Origin: an uncultured Ruminococcus sp.
Lineage (GTDB): Bacteria > Bacillota > Clostridia > Oscillospirales > Acutalibacteraceae
Assembly: GCA_902785425.1 (NCBI GenBank)
Contig: CACZYP010000011.1
Location: forward strand, 1 to 64,000
Direction of reading: 5' to 3'
DNA: 64,000 nt
Both the position numbers and the translations under genes were made by a program. Shown here one piece after another: positions 17,709 to 26,180 of this stretch. The notes under the pieces were generated by a model, which was given only the letters and a program-made list of their open reading frames with translations, searched no databases and was not told the DNA's origin. Every line of letters begins with the position of its first letter. Position 1 is the stretch's first letter.

Positions 17709-19079
17709 TCACTGCTCGTAAGTCATCATTCCGTACATAGCTTCAAGACATATCCTGAAATGACGGAAGAAGTTTTCTTCATCGATCGATTCATCGCTGT
17801 TGTGAATGCGAGAATCGTCTCCCTGAAATACGGGACCGAACGCAACGCCCTTGCCGCCGAGCATTCTTGCGTATGTACCGCCGCCGGTGGTGTAAAGCTC
17901 TGCGTCTTCGCCCGTAACATTTTTGTATGCCGTTTGCAGCACCTTGACGATAGGCGTGCTCTCGTCAAGAGACAGCGGCTTTTCGCCGTCGAGCAGCTTT
18001 ACGGTCAGACCCTCTCTTGCAGCGACCTTCTTTATCTGGTAAAGAACTACCTCCTGCAGGAAAGAAACGGGGTATCTTACATCTATTACAGCTCTTGCTT
18101 CACGCTCTGTGATGTGAACACGGCTGAGCGTCAGCGTAAGTCCGCCGGATACGGCGTCTCTCATCTTGATGCCCATTGAAAGTCCGTTCGTTTCCTTGCC
18201 GATGCAGTAGTTGATGAACGTGCAAAGATCGCCCACAGCGTCGGTTCCCATAACGGCGCAGATGATGCCTGCAAGAGCTGCCGCTGCGTTTACGCCCTTG
18301 TGAGGTTCGCATGCGTGAGCCGCCTTGCCGTGAGCCGTAACTTTCAAGCCGTCTATCGTAAACTGCATGTCGAAAGTGCCTTTGCCTGCTGCGTCGGCAA
18401 GTCTCTGCAAATTGTGCTCCTCGTAGTCGCTGCAGTCGAGTATAGCTACAGCAGTGTCGGGAACTACATTGTTCGCCGTGCCTGCTTCAAAGCTTGTAAG
18501 AGAAGTGTTGTTCGCCTTTTCACTCGATATCTCGATGTGCATGATGCCCTTTTCGGCACGGCAGATGCCGTATTCGCTGTCGGGAGTAAAGCTCAGGTCG
18601 GGCAGCTGCTCGCTTTCAAAGTAAGCTTCCATATCCTGCATGCCTATCTCTTCCGATGTTCCGAAGATAACACGCACACGGTTGCCCTTAACTCCGCTTT
18701 CTTTCAAAGCTCGCAGACAGTAGAGAGCCGCTAAAGCAGCGCCCTTGTCGTCGGCAACGCCTCTGCCGTACATTCTGCCGTTTTTGCGTGTCAGCGCAAA
18801 AGGCTCGCACGACCATTCGTCCTTGTTTACGGGAACAACATCAAGGTGTGTAAGAACGCCGCAAAGCGTATCGCCCTCGCCGAATTCAGCATGGCCTGCG
18901 ATATCGTTGATGTTCTTTGTCTTTAGTCCGAAGCTCTCTGCTTTTTCAAGCATCCAGTGAAGAGCCTTTACGGGAAGCTCCGGCCCTTCGGCGGATACGG
19001 ACGGGATAGAGAGAAGCTCGTCAAGATCCCGTAAAAATTCATCTTTGTAGCTGTTTAATAATTCGTCAAATGTTTTCAT
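17709..19079 (-). CDS. M20 family dipeptidase (PepV/Sapep type)
   Basis: The 456-residue protein has the M20 metallopeptidase pattern: VLTHLDVVP (His78, Asp80), GRGVADDKGA (Asp110/111), SEEIGMQD (Glu about 148-149), FTPDSEYG and a C-terminal GGGTYARMLG...FGPVFQGDDSRIHN, which carries the last zinc histidine. PepV-like enzymes cut dipeptides in the cytoplasm; the family also has Xaa-His dipeptidases. A lid domain (about 190-330) is present, as in PepV. The start lies 55 bases after the YfhO stop. Confidence 0.9.
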   Translation of the reverse strand: MKTFDELLNSYKDEFLRDLDELLSIPSVSAEGPELPVKALHWMLEKAESFGLKTKNINDIAGHAEFGEGDTLCGVLTHLDVVPVNKDEWSCEPFALTRKNGRMYGRGVADDKGAALAALYCLRALKESGVKGNRVRVIFGTSEEIGMQDMEAYFESEQLPDLSFTPDSEYGICRAEKGIMHIEISSEKANNTSLTSFEAGTANNVVPDTAVAILDCSDYEEHNLQRLADAAGKGTFDMQFTIDGLKVTAHGKAAHACEPHKGVNAAAALAGIICAVMGTDAVGDLCTFINYCIGKETNGLSMGIKMRDAVSGGLTLTLSRVHITEREARAVIDVRYPVSFLQEVVLYQIKKVAAREGLTVKLLDGEKPLSLDESTPIVKVLQTAYKNVTGEDAELYTTGGGTYARMLGGKGVAFGPVFQGDDSRIHNSDESIDEENFFRHFRICLEAMYGMMTYEQ

Positions 19080-19134
19080 GGTAATATCTCCGTTTCCTTT
19101 GGTGCATCATGCGCCGACTTACGGAGATATATGG

Positions 19135-21804
19135 TCAGTTTGAAGAGCTTTCCGACCCGGCTGTATCGCTTTCGGCAGCTTTGGTCGTTTCTTCGGCGTT
19201 TTCTTCGGCCGACTCAGCCACATTTTCCGTCACATCGGGCGCACTGCCGTCTTCTGCGGGCGCACCTGTTTCAATAATGTTTTCGTTGTTATCTATAGTA
19301 TTCGTACTGTCAGTATCATTGTTCCTGCGCTTTTGCATAGGATCTTTTGCAAGGCGAAGGCTCTTGTATCTGTCGCCTATCTCGTCGGCAGAGCCTATTG
19401 CTGCAACTTTGTAGCTCTTTTTAAGCTTCAGGCGGGGTTTGAGCTTGTTTTTCTTTTTCAAGACCAGGATATAGATCACATAAAGCACAACGCAGACTGC
19501 CGTTGCTGCGGCGCCCGGGATAAGACCGGGAGTTGAATAAGTGAATCTGATCTCGTTCGTTTTGCCTGCCTGCGCTCTTACTGCCATAAAGCCCACGTTA
19601 GCCTGATAGATTTCGGCGGGCTGACCGTTTACTGTAGCGCTCCAGCCTTTTTCGTAAGGCACGCTGAAGAAGATCATCTTGTCGCCGCTGTCCTCGGGCA
19701 GTGTGATCGAAGCTTCAAACGAGTTCTTGCCGTAATCAAAGCTTTCGCAGGTGTGAGTTTTAAGCTTTTCGCAGTCTTCCTTATAGCACGGTGTGTCATA
19801 AGTTTCTGCGGAAGGGTCTTCCATATGCTCCATCGTGTCCGAAAGAGCCTCTTCGTCGTCAAGCTCCACTACCATAGCCTTGAGCAGAACAAGATGACGG
19901 TTCTTTTCTTCAAGCTCATCGTACTGCTCCGTTGTGATGTACTCATCGTACCAGAAGCCGTAGGGGATGAAATACTTGTTTTCGTATACGTTGAAGCCGT
20001 TCTGATTGCCGATATATCTGTAACCCGGCATCTTCATTTTGTTGTCTTCGTTTTTGAAGTCGTCGTCGTCGGGATAATCAAAAAGATACTTGACCGAGAG
20101 CAGGCTTCTTATGCCGTAATACTTTGCCTCGGGACGTGAGCCTACATCTCTGTCAACGCCGAGCGTCGGATAGAAGCGGTATATCGAACCGGGTACAACA
20201 CTCTGGAATGCCTGTATGTTCGGTATCTGCCAGTACATACCGACGTTGTCCATCGCCTCATAGAAATCGCAGCGGACGTTTTTAAGCTCCTCACGGTCTA
20301 ATCTCAGATCCTCGCCGTTGTTTAGAACGTAGGGGATGATGAACTCGTCTACCTCATAGCTGTGAGACTTTCCAAGCCCTATGATATAGCCCGAATAAAG
20401 CACTGATATAATACCCACGCAGGCAGTCGCCTTGACGAAGAAATCCTTCTTGTTCTTTTTGAGCGAGCGCACAAGAAGCGTTGTGCATGCAAGCGATATA
20501 AATGCAAACGCACAGTATATCCAGAAGCGCTCGGAATATTTTTCAAGTCCTATGGTATCCCAGAGCGTTGCGTCTTCATCTGTGTTGCCGTTGGGCAAAA
20601 GACCGATGCAGATCGAAATAAACAGTGTGATTATAAGTGAAAGACCAATAGCGGGCTGCCACTTTGTGCGTGAGCTTTCGATAGCCATAAGCGTTGCGAG
20701 GACCATCATGAGCGTGAGCATATAGAACCATCTTGCGTAGTATGTCATAACGAACATCTGGAAGATGGCGTTGAGTATCGGTACGAGCGTGCACACGAAC
20801 AAGAACGGCAGAAGCTTTTTGAGCCAGTTTTTGCTCTTGCTCTGTAAAAACGCTATAACGCCCGTCATGCCGAACAGAGGCAGCCACGCTGCAATGGAAG
20901 CCCATTTCGAGTTGGAGTCGGGCGTGAAGTTCGGGCGTGCAGGTATATCGGGCGGGAAGAACATCGATGAAATGATGTGCAGATATCTTTGCTCCGAGCC
21001 GTATACGAGCGCATCAAAGCCCTGAGGCGCATCGTTTACACGAGGATTCTGTATGACGAACAGCACTGTGGGTACAAGCAGCACCGCCGTTGCACCGAAG
21101 CCGACTACTACCTCGAACGCCAAAGGCAGGAAATCGTTGCTTGAAAGCTTGTAGCTGCCTGTGAACATTCTTAAGAACCAGTAAATGATAACGAATGCGA
21201 CCATGCCCACAAAGAAATAGTAATTCACAAGGCACGCCGCAAAAACTGCCAGCGCAACAACGCCCCGGCGCTTTGTTTCCATGTATTCATCGATAGCCGC
21301 CAGCAGCAGCGGGAAGAACACGATCGCTTCGTGAAAATGATTGAAGAATACGTTGTATACCGAGAAGCCTGAAAATGCGTAAAGCAGACCGCCTATAACG
21401 GCAAGGTTCTTGTCTCTTACGTATCGTCTCAGGTAAATATAACCGGTAAGCGAAGCAGAACCGAATTTCAGGATAAGCAGCGGTCCCATCAGGTAAGGCA
21501 CAGCCTTGCTCGGGAACGGCAGCGTCAGCCAGAAGAACGGACTTCCGAGAAGATAGAACGTGTACGAGCCTATCAGGCTTGATCCGAGATCCGTCGTAGT
21601 GGACCAGCCCATCTCACCGTTTCTGATAGCGTCGTGTACCATCTGATAAAAAGGAACCTGCTGAACATTGAAATCACCGTAATACAAAAAATAACCGTGG
21701 CCTACCACAATATACGGTATAAAAAATGCGGCAGAGAAAAACAACCCGAGCAAGAAAGCCTTATACCAGTAATGCTCGTTGGTGCGGGTCAGTCTATTAC
21801 CCAT
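19135..21804 (-). CDS. YfhO family membrane protein
   Basis: The 889-residue protein has about a dozen membrane segments in residues 15-480, an extracytoplasmic domain (about 490-745, with PYEKGWSATVNGQPAEIYQANVGFMAVRAQAG near its end, a family hallmark), and one last membrane segment. YfhO proteins in Bacillus and Listeria (GtlB) help glycosylate lipoteichoic acid using a lipid-linked sugar. The cytoplasmic tail (about 780-889) is extra: acidic, with many Glu, Ala, Asn and Thr. It heads the minus-strand set with dipeptidase, DUF975 protein and glycosyltransferase; a GT2 partner is in line with the two-step sugar transfer known for LTA decoration. Confidence 0.85.
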   Translation of the reverse strand: MGNRLTRTNEHYWYKAFLLGLFFSAAFFIPYIVVGHGYFLYYGDFNVQQVPFYQMVHDAIRNGEMGWSTTTDLGSSLIGSYTFYLLGSPFFWLTLPFPSKAVPYLMGPLLILKFGSASLTGYIYLRRYVRDKNLAVIGGLLYAFSGFSVYNVFFNHFHEAIVFFPLLLAAIDEYMETKRRGVVALAVFAACLVNYYFFVGMVAFVIIYWFLRMFTGSYKLSSNDFLPLAFEVVVGFGATAVLLVPTVLFVIQNPRVNDAPQGFDALVYGSEQRYLHIISSMFFPPDIPARPNFTPDSNSKWASIAAWLPLFGMTGVIAFLQSKSKNWLKKLLPFLFVCTLVPILNAIFQMFVMTYYARWFYMLTLMMVLATLMAIESSRTKWQPAIGLSLIITLFISICIGLLPNGNTDEDATLWDTIGLEKYSERFWIYCAFAFISLACTTLLVRSLKKNKKDFFVKATACVGIISVLYSGYIIGLGKSHSYEVDEFIIPYVLNNGEDLRLDREELKNVRCDFYEAMDNVGMYWQIPNIQAFQSVVPGSIYRFYPTLGVDRDVGSRPEAKYYGIRSLLSVKYLFDYPDDDDFKNEDNKMKMPGYRYIGNQNGFNVYENKYFIPYGFWYDEYITTEQYDELEEKNRHLVLLKAMVVELDDEEALSDTMEHMEDPSAETYDTPCYKEDCEKLKTHTCESFDYGKNSFEASITLPEDSGDKMIFFSVPYEKGWSATVNGQPAEIYQANVGFMAVRAQAGKTNEIRFTYSTPGLIPGAAATAVCVVLYVIYILVLKKKNKLKPRLKLKKSYKVAAIGSADEIGDRYKSLRLAKDPMQKRRNNDTDSTNTIDNNENIIETGAPAEDGSAPDVTENVAESAEENAEETTKAAESDTAGSESSSN

Positions 21805-21973
21805 TATTCAACCCCCAAAATTAAAATAAAGGGAAAACAGCGCTCGGTCTTGTTTTTATTATATAAAGCGCCTATAATAAATTCCCATACAAAGGTTATT
21901 ATATCATACATCTATCTTAAATTCACTATTTTTATATAAATTTTACAGAATTGTCATTTTTAAAATAAACAAA

Positions 21974-22002
21974 CCGCTCCCATGCCAAAAGCAGAGGAGC
22001 GG
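21974..22002 (-). terminator. Hairpin downstream of the gene at 22189
   Basis: CCGCTCC (21974-21980) and GGAGCGG (21996-22002); on the minus strand TTTGTTTATTTT follows. It lies past the repeats that follow the minus-strand gene at 22189. Confidence 0.6.
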
Positions 22003-22012
22003 GAAGGATCAC

Positions 22013-22047
22013 TTAGTGAATAGTGTTTAGTGAATAGTGTTTAGTGT
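22013..22047. repeat. Five tandem 7-bp units (TTAGTGA/ATAGTGT)
   Basis: The units are TTAGTGA, ATAGTGT, TTAGTGA, ATAGTGT, TTAGTGT. This is a fourth sequence version of the period-7 arrays found across the window. Confidence 0.85.
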
Positions 22048-22188
22048 CGGAAAAGCTGTTTTTAAAAACAGGAGCGAAGCGACTCCGCAATTTTCCATTT
22101 TCCATTTTCAATTTTCCATTTGAAAACGGGGCGAAGCGACTCCGAAATTTTCCATTGTCAATTATCAATTGTCAATTGTCAATCGATA

Positions 22189-23283
22189 TCATCTTCTGAC
22201 GAAAAATCCTGCATCGTCGTCTTCTTCGTAGTTTGTGCCGCCCTGAGCGCCGTAGAAGCCGCCGTTGTTTGAGCCGCCGTAGAAGCTGCCGTTGTCTTCG
22301 CTCTGACCTATCTCGTTGAATGCGCTGTTTGCAAAAGGATCGTTATTCTGAACGGGCGCTGCAGACGGTGCTGCGGGCTGTGCATTCTGAGGAGCTGCTC
22401 CGAAGAAGCTTCCGCCGCCTCCGAGGAAACCGTCTTCATCGGAGGCGTTAGAGTAATCGTTTCTCGGTGCGAACTCTTCGCCGCCCTGAGACTGGAACGA
22501 TGGATTATAGCCGCCCGTCGGTGCTGTTTCGCCGTCCTTCGGCGGAGTTACGCCGTAAGAAGCGTCGGAGTCTCCGAACATCTTGTCGGAACCGTCCTCG
22601 TTTTTGTTGCCCGACTTGCGCTCCTGCTCCATTCTGTAGACCATGCGCTCGTCTTCGATGCGTTCGATATCGGAATTTTTCTTGACAGCCTGAGCCGTAA
22701 GTACAGCGAAGAACACAGCAGCCGCCATGCAAAGCAGCGAAAGCAGGAATCTTCCCGTCATTGCGCTGACAGACTTTGAAGTGTCAAAAACGTAGTCGGA
22801 AATAGTGATCGTCTGATTCGGTACCGAGCCGAAAAGCTTTTTTGCGATTGCCTTTTCCTCCGATGTAGGGCCGGAAAGAACGCCCGAAAGCTCACAGCCG
22901 GATTTTGAACCGCCTTCTGCGGAGGCTCTGTAAATATCGTTGAGCTGACTATAAAGCTCGGACTTTACGGGGGCTTTTACAAGAATAACGGAATCGATCG
23001 GGTTATCCTTATCTCCCTGCTTGCCCTTTACGGGAACAAGGTAGTAATAAAGCTCCTGTTCGTCGCCGTCTTTTCCGCCCACAGCGGAAAATGCGAAGTA
23101 CACCTTGCCGTTTATGGGTCTGTTAGCGCTGTACTCGCTCGTGTCTTCCGTATTGAAATCGATCGTACCGCCGCCGAACATTCTGTTTGTCATCATAGGC
23201 ATAACGGGAGCCGCCAGAACGACCGCCGCAATAAGACAGATGACCGCAACAACAGCCTTTGGGATAACAAGTGCTTTCCTCAT
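22189..23283 (-). CDS. Membrane protein with long Gly/Asn-rich tail, function unknown
   Basis: I do not recognise this 364-residue protein. It has a membrane segment near residues 7-28, an exported domain (about 35-175, with FNTEDTSEYSANRPINGKVYF) and a second membrane segment (about 183-203). A charged coiled stretch (KKNSDIERIEDERMVYRMEQERK) follows. The last 140 residues are disordered and rich in Gly, Asn, Pro and Phe, ending in FYGAQGGTNYEEDDDAGFFVRR. I place the start at 23283, where AGAGGTG precedes the ATG; upstream in-frame codons would put 66 unrelated residues before the signal-like segment. It is divergent from the next gene. Confidence 0.7.
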   Translation of the reverse strand: MRKALVIPKAVVAVICLIAAVVLAAPVMPMMTNRMFGGGTIDFNTEDTSEYSANRPINGKVYFAFSAVGGKDGDEQELYYYLVPVKGKQGDKDNPIDSVILVKAPVKSELYSQLNDIYRASAEGGSKSGCELSGVLSGPTSEEKAIAKKLFGSVPNQTITISDYVFDTSKSVSAMTGRFLLSLLCMAAAVFFAVLTAQAVKKNSDIERIEDERMVYRMEQERKSGNKNEDGSDKMFGDSDASYGVTPPKDGETAPTGGYNPSFQSQGGEEFAPRNDYSNASDEDGFLGGGGSFFGAAPQNAQPAAPSAAPVQNNDPFANSAFNEIGQSEDNGSFYGGSNNGGFYGAQGGTNYEEDDDAGFFVRR

Positions 23284-23499
23284 AAATGCACACCTCTTTC
23301 GATCCGTATAATAACGAGATCGTTTATAGATATTTTTATCGACCGTAATTGCTTTTTTGGTCAATATTATTATTGTATCACAGAAGAATACCTCAGTCAA
23401 TAAAAAGCGGACAAAAGATTTATACAGAAATGACAGTTTGTTTGCTTTTGCTCTCTGCTCCCGCAGGACTGTTTTCAACAATTCAACACATACAAACTG

Positions 23500-23528
23500 T
23501 TGAAAAATGTCCGATAAAATGATATAAT
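23500..23528 (+). promoter_or_regulatory. Promoter for the DUF308-like gene
   Basis: TTGAAA (23500-23505), 17-base spacer, TATAAT (23523-23528), about 50 bases before the GTG start. Confidence 0.7.
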
Positions 23529-23580
23529 GGAGGAAAATGCCGATCTGGGTGGAATCGTTCGGCGAAGGAGGTAATATATA

Positions 23581-24135
23581 GTGAAAAGCAAATTGTCAAA
23601 GATCATCTCAAAGCTTGTGATGGCAGCGGTAGGTATCGTGCTCATTTTAAAGCCGGGTGAAGCTCTGACGGGTATCATCAGATTCTTAGGGATAGCTCTT
23701 CTTCTTATCGGGCTGTTCGGGATCATCTCGTTTATCGCTTCTCCGGTCAAGGGCATCGTTGCGGGGATATTCCTTATACTATCGATACTTGCAGTGCTTC
23801 TGTCGCTTATCCCGCTGCTAAACCCGGCGTTCATCGTGGCGATATTCCCGTTTGTCATAGGAATTGCGCTTGCGATAAACGGAGGGGTAGACTTTGTGGA
23901 GGCGCTGTCGCTGCGAAGAACTAACGGTGTGTGGTTCGTTCCGCTCGTTCTTTCACTGCTTGCGGTAGCAGGCGGCTGCGTTATCGCATTCAATCCGTTC
24001 GGAACAGCCGATCTGCTCGTAAGAGTTGTGGGCATCGTGCTCGTTTACAATGCTGTAGTAGGTCTGTTCCTTGCAGTTACCTACAAGCCTGCAGTAAACG
24101 CAAACGGAGTTATAGACATTACAGATAATAATTGA
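23581..24135 (+). CDS. DUF308/HdeD-like membrane protein
   Basis: The 184-residue protein has about six short hydrophobic segments in three pairs separated by small loops, as in the DUF308 repeat family that includes HdeD. Translation starts at GTG 23581, with a strong GGAGG nine bases upstream. It ends with VIDITDNN. HdeD acts in acid resistance in E. coli, but the family is broad and no role can be given here. The next gene begins 10 bases later, so the two are one operon under the promoter at 23500. Confidence 0.75.
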   Translation: MKSKLSKIISKLVMAAVGIVLILKPGEALTGIIRFLGIALLLIGLFGIISFIASPVKGIVAGIFLILSILAVLLSLIPLLNPAFIVAIFPFVIGIALAINGGVDFVEALSLRRTNGVWFVPLVLSLLAVAGGCVIAFNPFGTADLLVRVVGIVLVYNAVVGLFLAVTYKPAVNANGVIDITDNN

Positions 24136-24145
24136 GGAGATCATT

Positions 24146-25324
24146 ATGAGAATACCAAGACGTATAGTATTAAGTGTATTGATAGCAGTAATTGCTCTTG
24201 CAGGCATGCTGACCTTTGACAACTGGGCAGCTTTCAGTGTCAACAGAAATAAACAGCCGCTCGACCTCAATGAGCTTACTATCTCTGATGTAAAAAAAGG
24301 ACGTGCCGTTTACGGAGACTGCGTACTTGTTTACGATCTTATCGGCTACGGTTACACCGAAGAAACGAACAAATATACAAGCAGCAAAAAAACACATACA
24401 GACACATATTACTGGGCAATAGACTGCGGAGATAACGACATCATGCTCGTTAAAACGAGCGCTTCAAAGGTAGAATCGGATTGGATGCAGGAGCTTGTCG
24501 ATCTTTACTGGGAAAGTGAAACATGGGACGATTTTAAAGCTAATCATCCCGGTTCCGTAACGCTTGACGGAGTATTTATCGCAAATGATTCCGAGATAGT
24601 ATCGTTCTACAACGAATGGATCGCAGATATGCGCTCAAGCAGCGACGAATGGAAAGACGTTCAGTTGGCGCCCTATACGCTCGACTGCTGCAACACACTT
24701 CAGACAAGAATAAATCGTTTCTATATCGGCGTAGGCTTGTTTGCAGTTCTTATAATTGTAGGCATCATTGCGATCGTTGTTATAGCTAAAGGCGCAAAGG
24801 GCGGTCCTGTTATCCAGGCTCAGGGAACTATTGCAGGAAACTACGGTGCAATGAACGGCAGCTCCTATGATACATACGGCGCTAACAACACTGCGAATTC
24901 GTTCAATACAGCTTATGGTACACAAAACGGCTACCAGGCACAAGGCGGTAGCGCTTACGGCACGCAGAGCGGCTACCAGTCACAGGGCGGCAGCGCTTAC
25001 GGCACGCAGGGCGGTTTCCAAGCACAGGGCGGCAGCACATACGGCACGCAGAGCGGTTTCCAAGCACAGGGCGGCAGCACATACGGCACGCAGGGCGGCT
25101 ACCAGTCACAAAGCGGCAGCACATACGGCACGCAGAGCGGCTATCAGTCACAAAGCGGCAGCACATACGGTGCGCAGGACACTTCCGCATCACAGAGCGG
25201 AACGGTTGGCGGCTATCAGGGACAGAGCGGCATCAATTACGGTTCGTCCGTTCAGGGCGGAGTAAACTACGGCTCAACGGCAGGAACTTCATCTTCCGTA
25301 AGCCTTGACAAAAACGATCGGTAA
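24146..25324 (+). CDS. Membrane protein with FUS-like Gly/Tyr/Ser/Gln repeat tail
   Basis: The 392-residue protein has an N-terminal membrane segment (about 8-25), an exported domain (about 30-190) with two adjacent cysteines at 181-182, and a second membrane segment (about 193-214). The tail of about 175 residues holds six units of 14 residues (257-340) of the form YGTQ(S/G)G(Y/F)Q(A/S)Q(G/S)GS(A/T). It is almost free of charge until DKNDR. The make-up is like the low-complexity domains of FUS-type proteins, which self-associate. The domain has no family I can name. GAGGAG precedes the ATG; the gene follows the DUF308-like one after 10 bases and ends in a hairpin. Confidence 0.7.
   Translation: MRIPRRIVLSVLIAVIALAGMLTFDNWAAFSVNRNKQPLDLNELTISDVKKGRAVYGDCVLVYDLIGYGYTEETNKYTSSKKTHTDTYYWAIDCGDNDIMLVKTSASKVESDWMQELVDLYWESETWDDFKANHPGSVTLDGVFIANDSEIVSFYNEWIADMRSSSDEWKDVQLAPYTLDCCNTLQTRINRFYIGVGLFAVLIIVGIIAIVVIAKGAKGGPVIQAQGTIAGNYGAMNGSSYDTYGANNTANSFNTAYGTQNGYQAQGGSAYGTQSGYQSQGGSAYGTQGGFQAQGGSTYGTQSGFQAQGGSTYGTQGGYQSQSGSTYGTQSGYQSQSGSTYGAQDTSASQSGTVGGYQGQSGINYGSSVQGGVNYGSTAGTSSSVSLDKNDR
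24914..25165 (+). repeat. Six 42-bp coding tandem repeats
   Basis: Six units of 42 bp encode YGTQxGxQxQxGSx. Substitutions are mainly Y/F, A/S and G/S, so chemistry is kept. Confidence 0.93.
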
Positions 25325-25700
25325 AATCATCGGCGGTATGCAATTGCGTACCGCCGATTGAGTTTGATGGATTTACTTTGAACCCCGAATTTTGTTTGTT
25401 TACAGTCCGGCACATTGGCTTCGCCTCGTGCCTGCTCTATTTGTTAGGGAACTTTCATTACCGGTGCTTCGCACGCTGTTATTATTTCTTTGATTTTGCT
25501 CTGTAATAATTCAAGCTTACTTTTTTCGGGGCTGCTCGCCCCGAACCCTCGGCAGCTTTTTTGAAAAAAAGCTGCGCAAAAAACTTTCCGCTATGCGCTG
25601 TTTTACTTTTTTCGATAACCGGCAGTACACAAAAGCATACCGCCGATTTTTGTTGCACCGCTTTTAAAATCATGATACAATAGTTGTCAGGGTGAAAACA
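25325..25700. other. Gap of 376 bases with hairpins and shared modules
   Basis: A hairpin (ATCGGCGGTA 25329-25338 with TACCGCCGAT 25349-25358) ends the previous gene. A module at about 25408-25490 (GGCACATTGGCTTCGCCTCG, CCGGTGCTTCGCACGCTG) is repeated inverted at about 51180-51255. Then come GGGGCTGCTCGCCCC (about 25528-25542) and a CAGCTTTTTT..AAAAAAAGCTG hairpin (about 25553-25575). No gene is visible; the GIY-YIG promoter is at the right end. Confidence 0.7.
25653..25681 (+). promoter_or_regulatory. Promoter for the GIY-YIG gene
   Basis: TTGCAC (25653-25658), 17-base spacer, TACAAT (25676-25681), 20 bases before the ATG. Confidence 0.65.
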
Positions 25701-26003
25701 ATGTACTATGTTTATATGCTTCGATGCAGGAATAATACGATATATACAGGCATAACGACCGACGTCGGGCGCAGGATGGAGCAGCACTCGGGAATACTGC
25801 CCGATGGCGCAAAGTTCACACGTTCACACAGCCCCGAAAAGCTTGAAGCTGTCTGGTCATGCGAAAACCGCTCGCTTGCCTCAAAGCTTGAAGCAAGGAT
25901 AAAAAAGCTCAGAAAAGAGCAAAAAGAGCAGCTTATATCTGAAAACCGTATGGATATTCTGACAGGCATAGAGATCGAAAAATACAAGAGAGAGCTGATT
26001 TGA
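25701..26003 (+). CDS. GIY-YIG domain protein (UPF0213-like)
   Basis: The 100-residue protein is a single GIY-YIG nuclease domain: YYVYMLRCRNNTIYTGIT gives the Y-x-Y and Y-T-G elements (about residues 2-18), GRRMEQHSG gives the catalytic Arg and His (about 24-32), and the C-terminal helix is lysine-rich. Stand-alone proteins like this (UPF0213, YhbQ/YazA group) are small and of uncertain role in DNA repair. AGGGTG lies six bases before the ATG at 25701, which is preferred to a GTG nine bases upstream. Confidence 0.85.
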   Translation: MYYVYMLRCRNNTIYTGITTDVGRRMEQHSGILPDGAKFTRSHSPEKLEAVWSCENRSLASKLEARIKKLRKEQKEQLISENRMDILTGIEIEKYKRELI

Positions 26004-26180
26004 ATGTGGAATTTGGAAAGTGGAAAGTGGAATGAATGAACTCGCCTGAGGCGAGTTGGATTTTATTAATTCTCACAATGCCATTATTTATTTGCTGCCG
26101 AGAGAAAACTATTAAACATGAATAAACTAATACAAATCAGGAGCGAAGCGACTCCTCCATTCGTCATTCCACTTTCCACA
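26004..26180. repeat. Composite period-7 element between convergent genes
   Basis: Units GTGGAAT, TTGGAAA and GTGGAAA (26004-26036) lead to the hairpin AACTCGCCTGAGGCGAGTT. Then come an AT spacer ending AACTAATACAAATCA and the hairpin GAGCGAAGCGACTC, and then complementary units (TTCCACT, TTCCACA). The whole gap is one element, lying between two converging genes. Confidence 0.75.

Larger units (their letters stand above)
21805..22188. repeat. Gap of 384 bases with terminator, 7-mer array and composite repeats
   Basis: It holds the YfhO promoter region (AT-rich, 21805-21960), a hairpin, five 7-bp units (22013-22047), then GGAGCGAAGCGACTCC-type hairpins (about 22068-22086 and 22128-22145) each followed by 7-mers of the TTTCCAT and CAATTGT types (22090-22120 and 22150-22182). 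No gene is visible. Confidence 0.75.
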
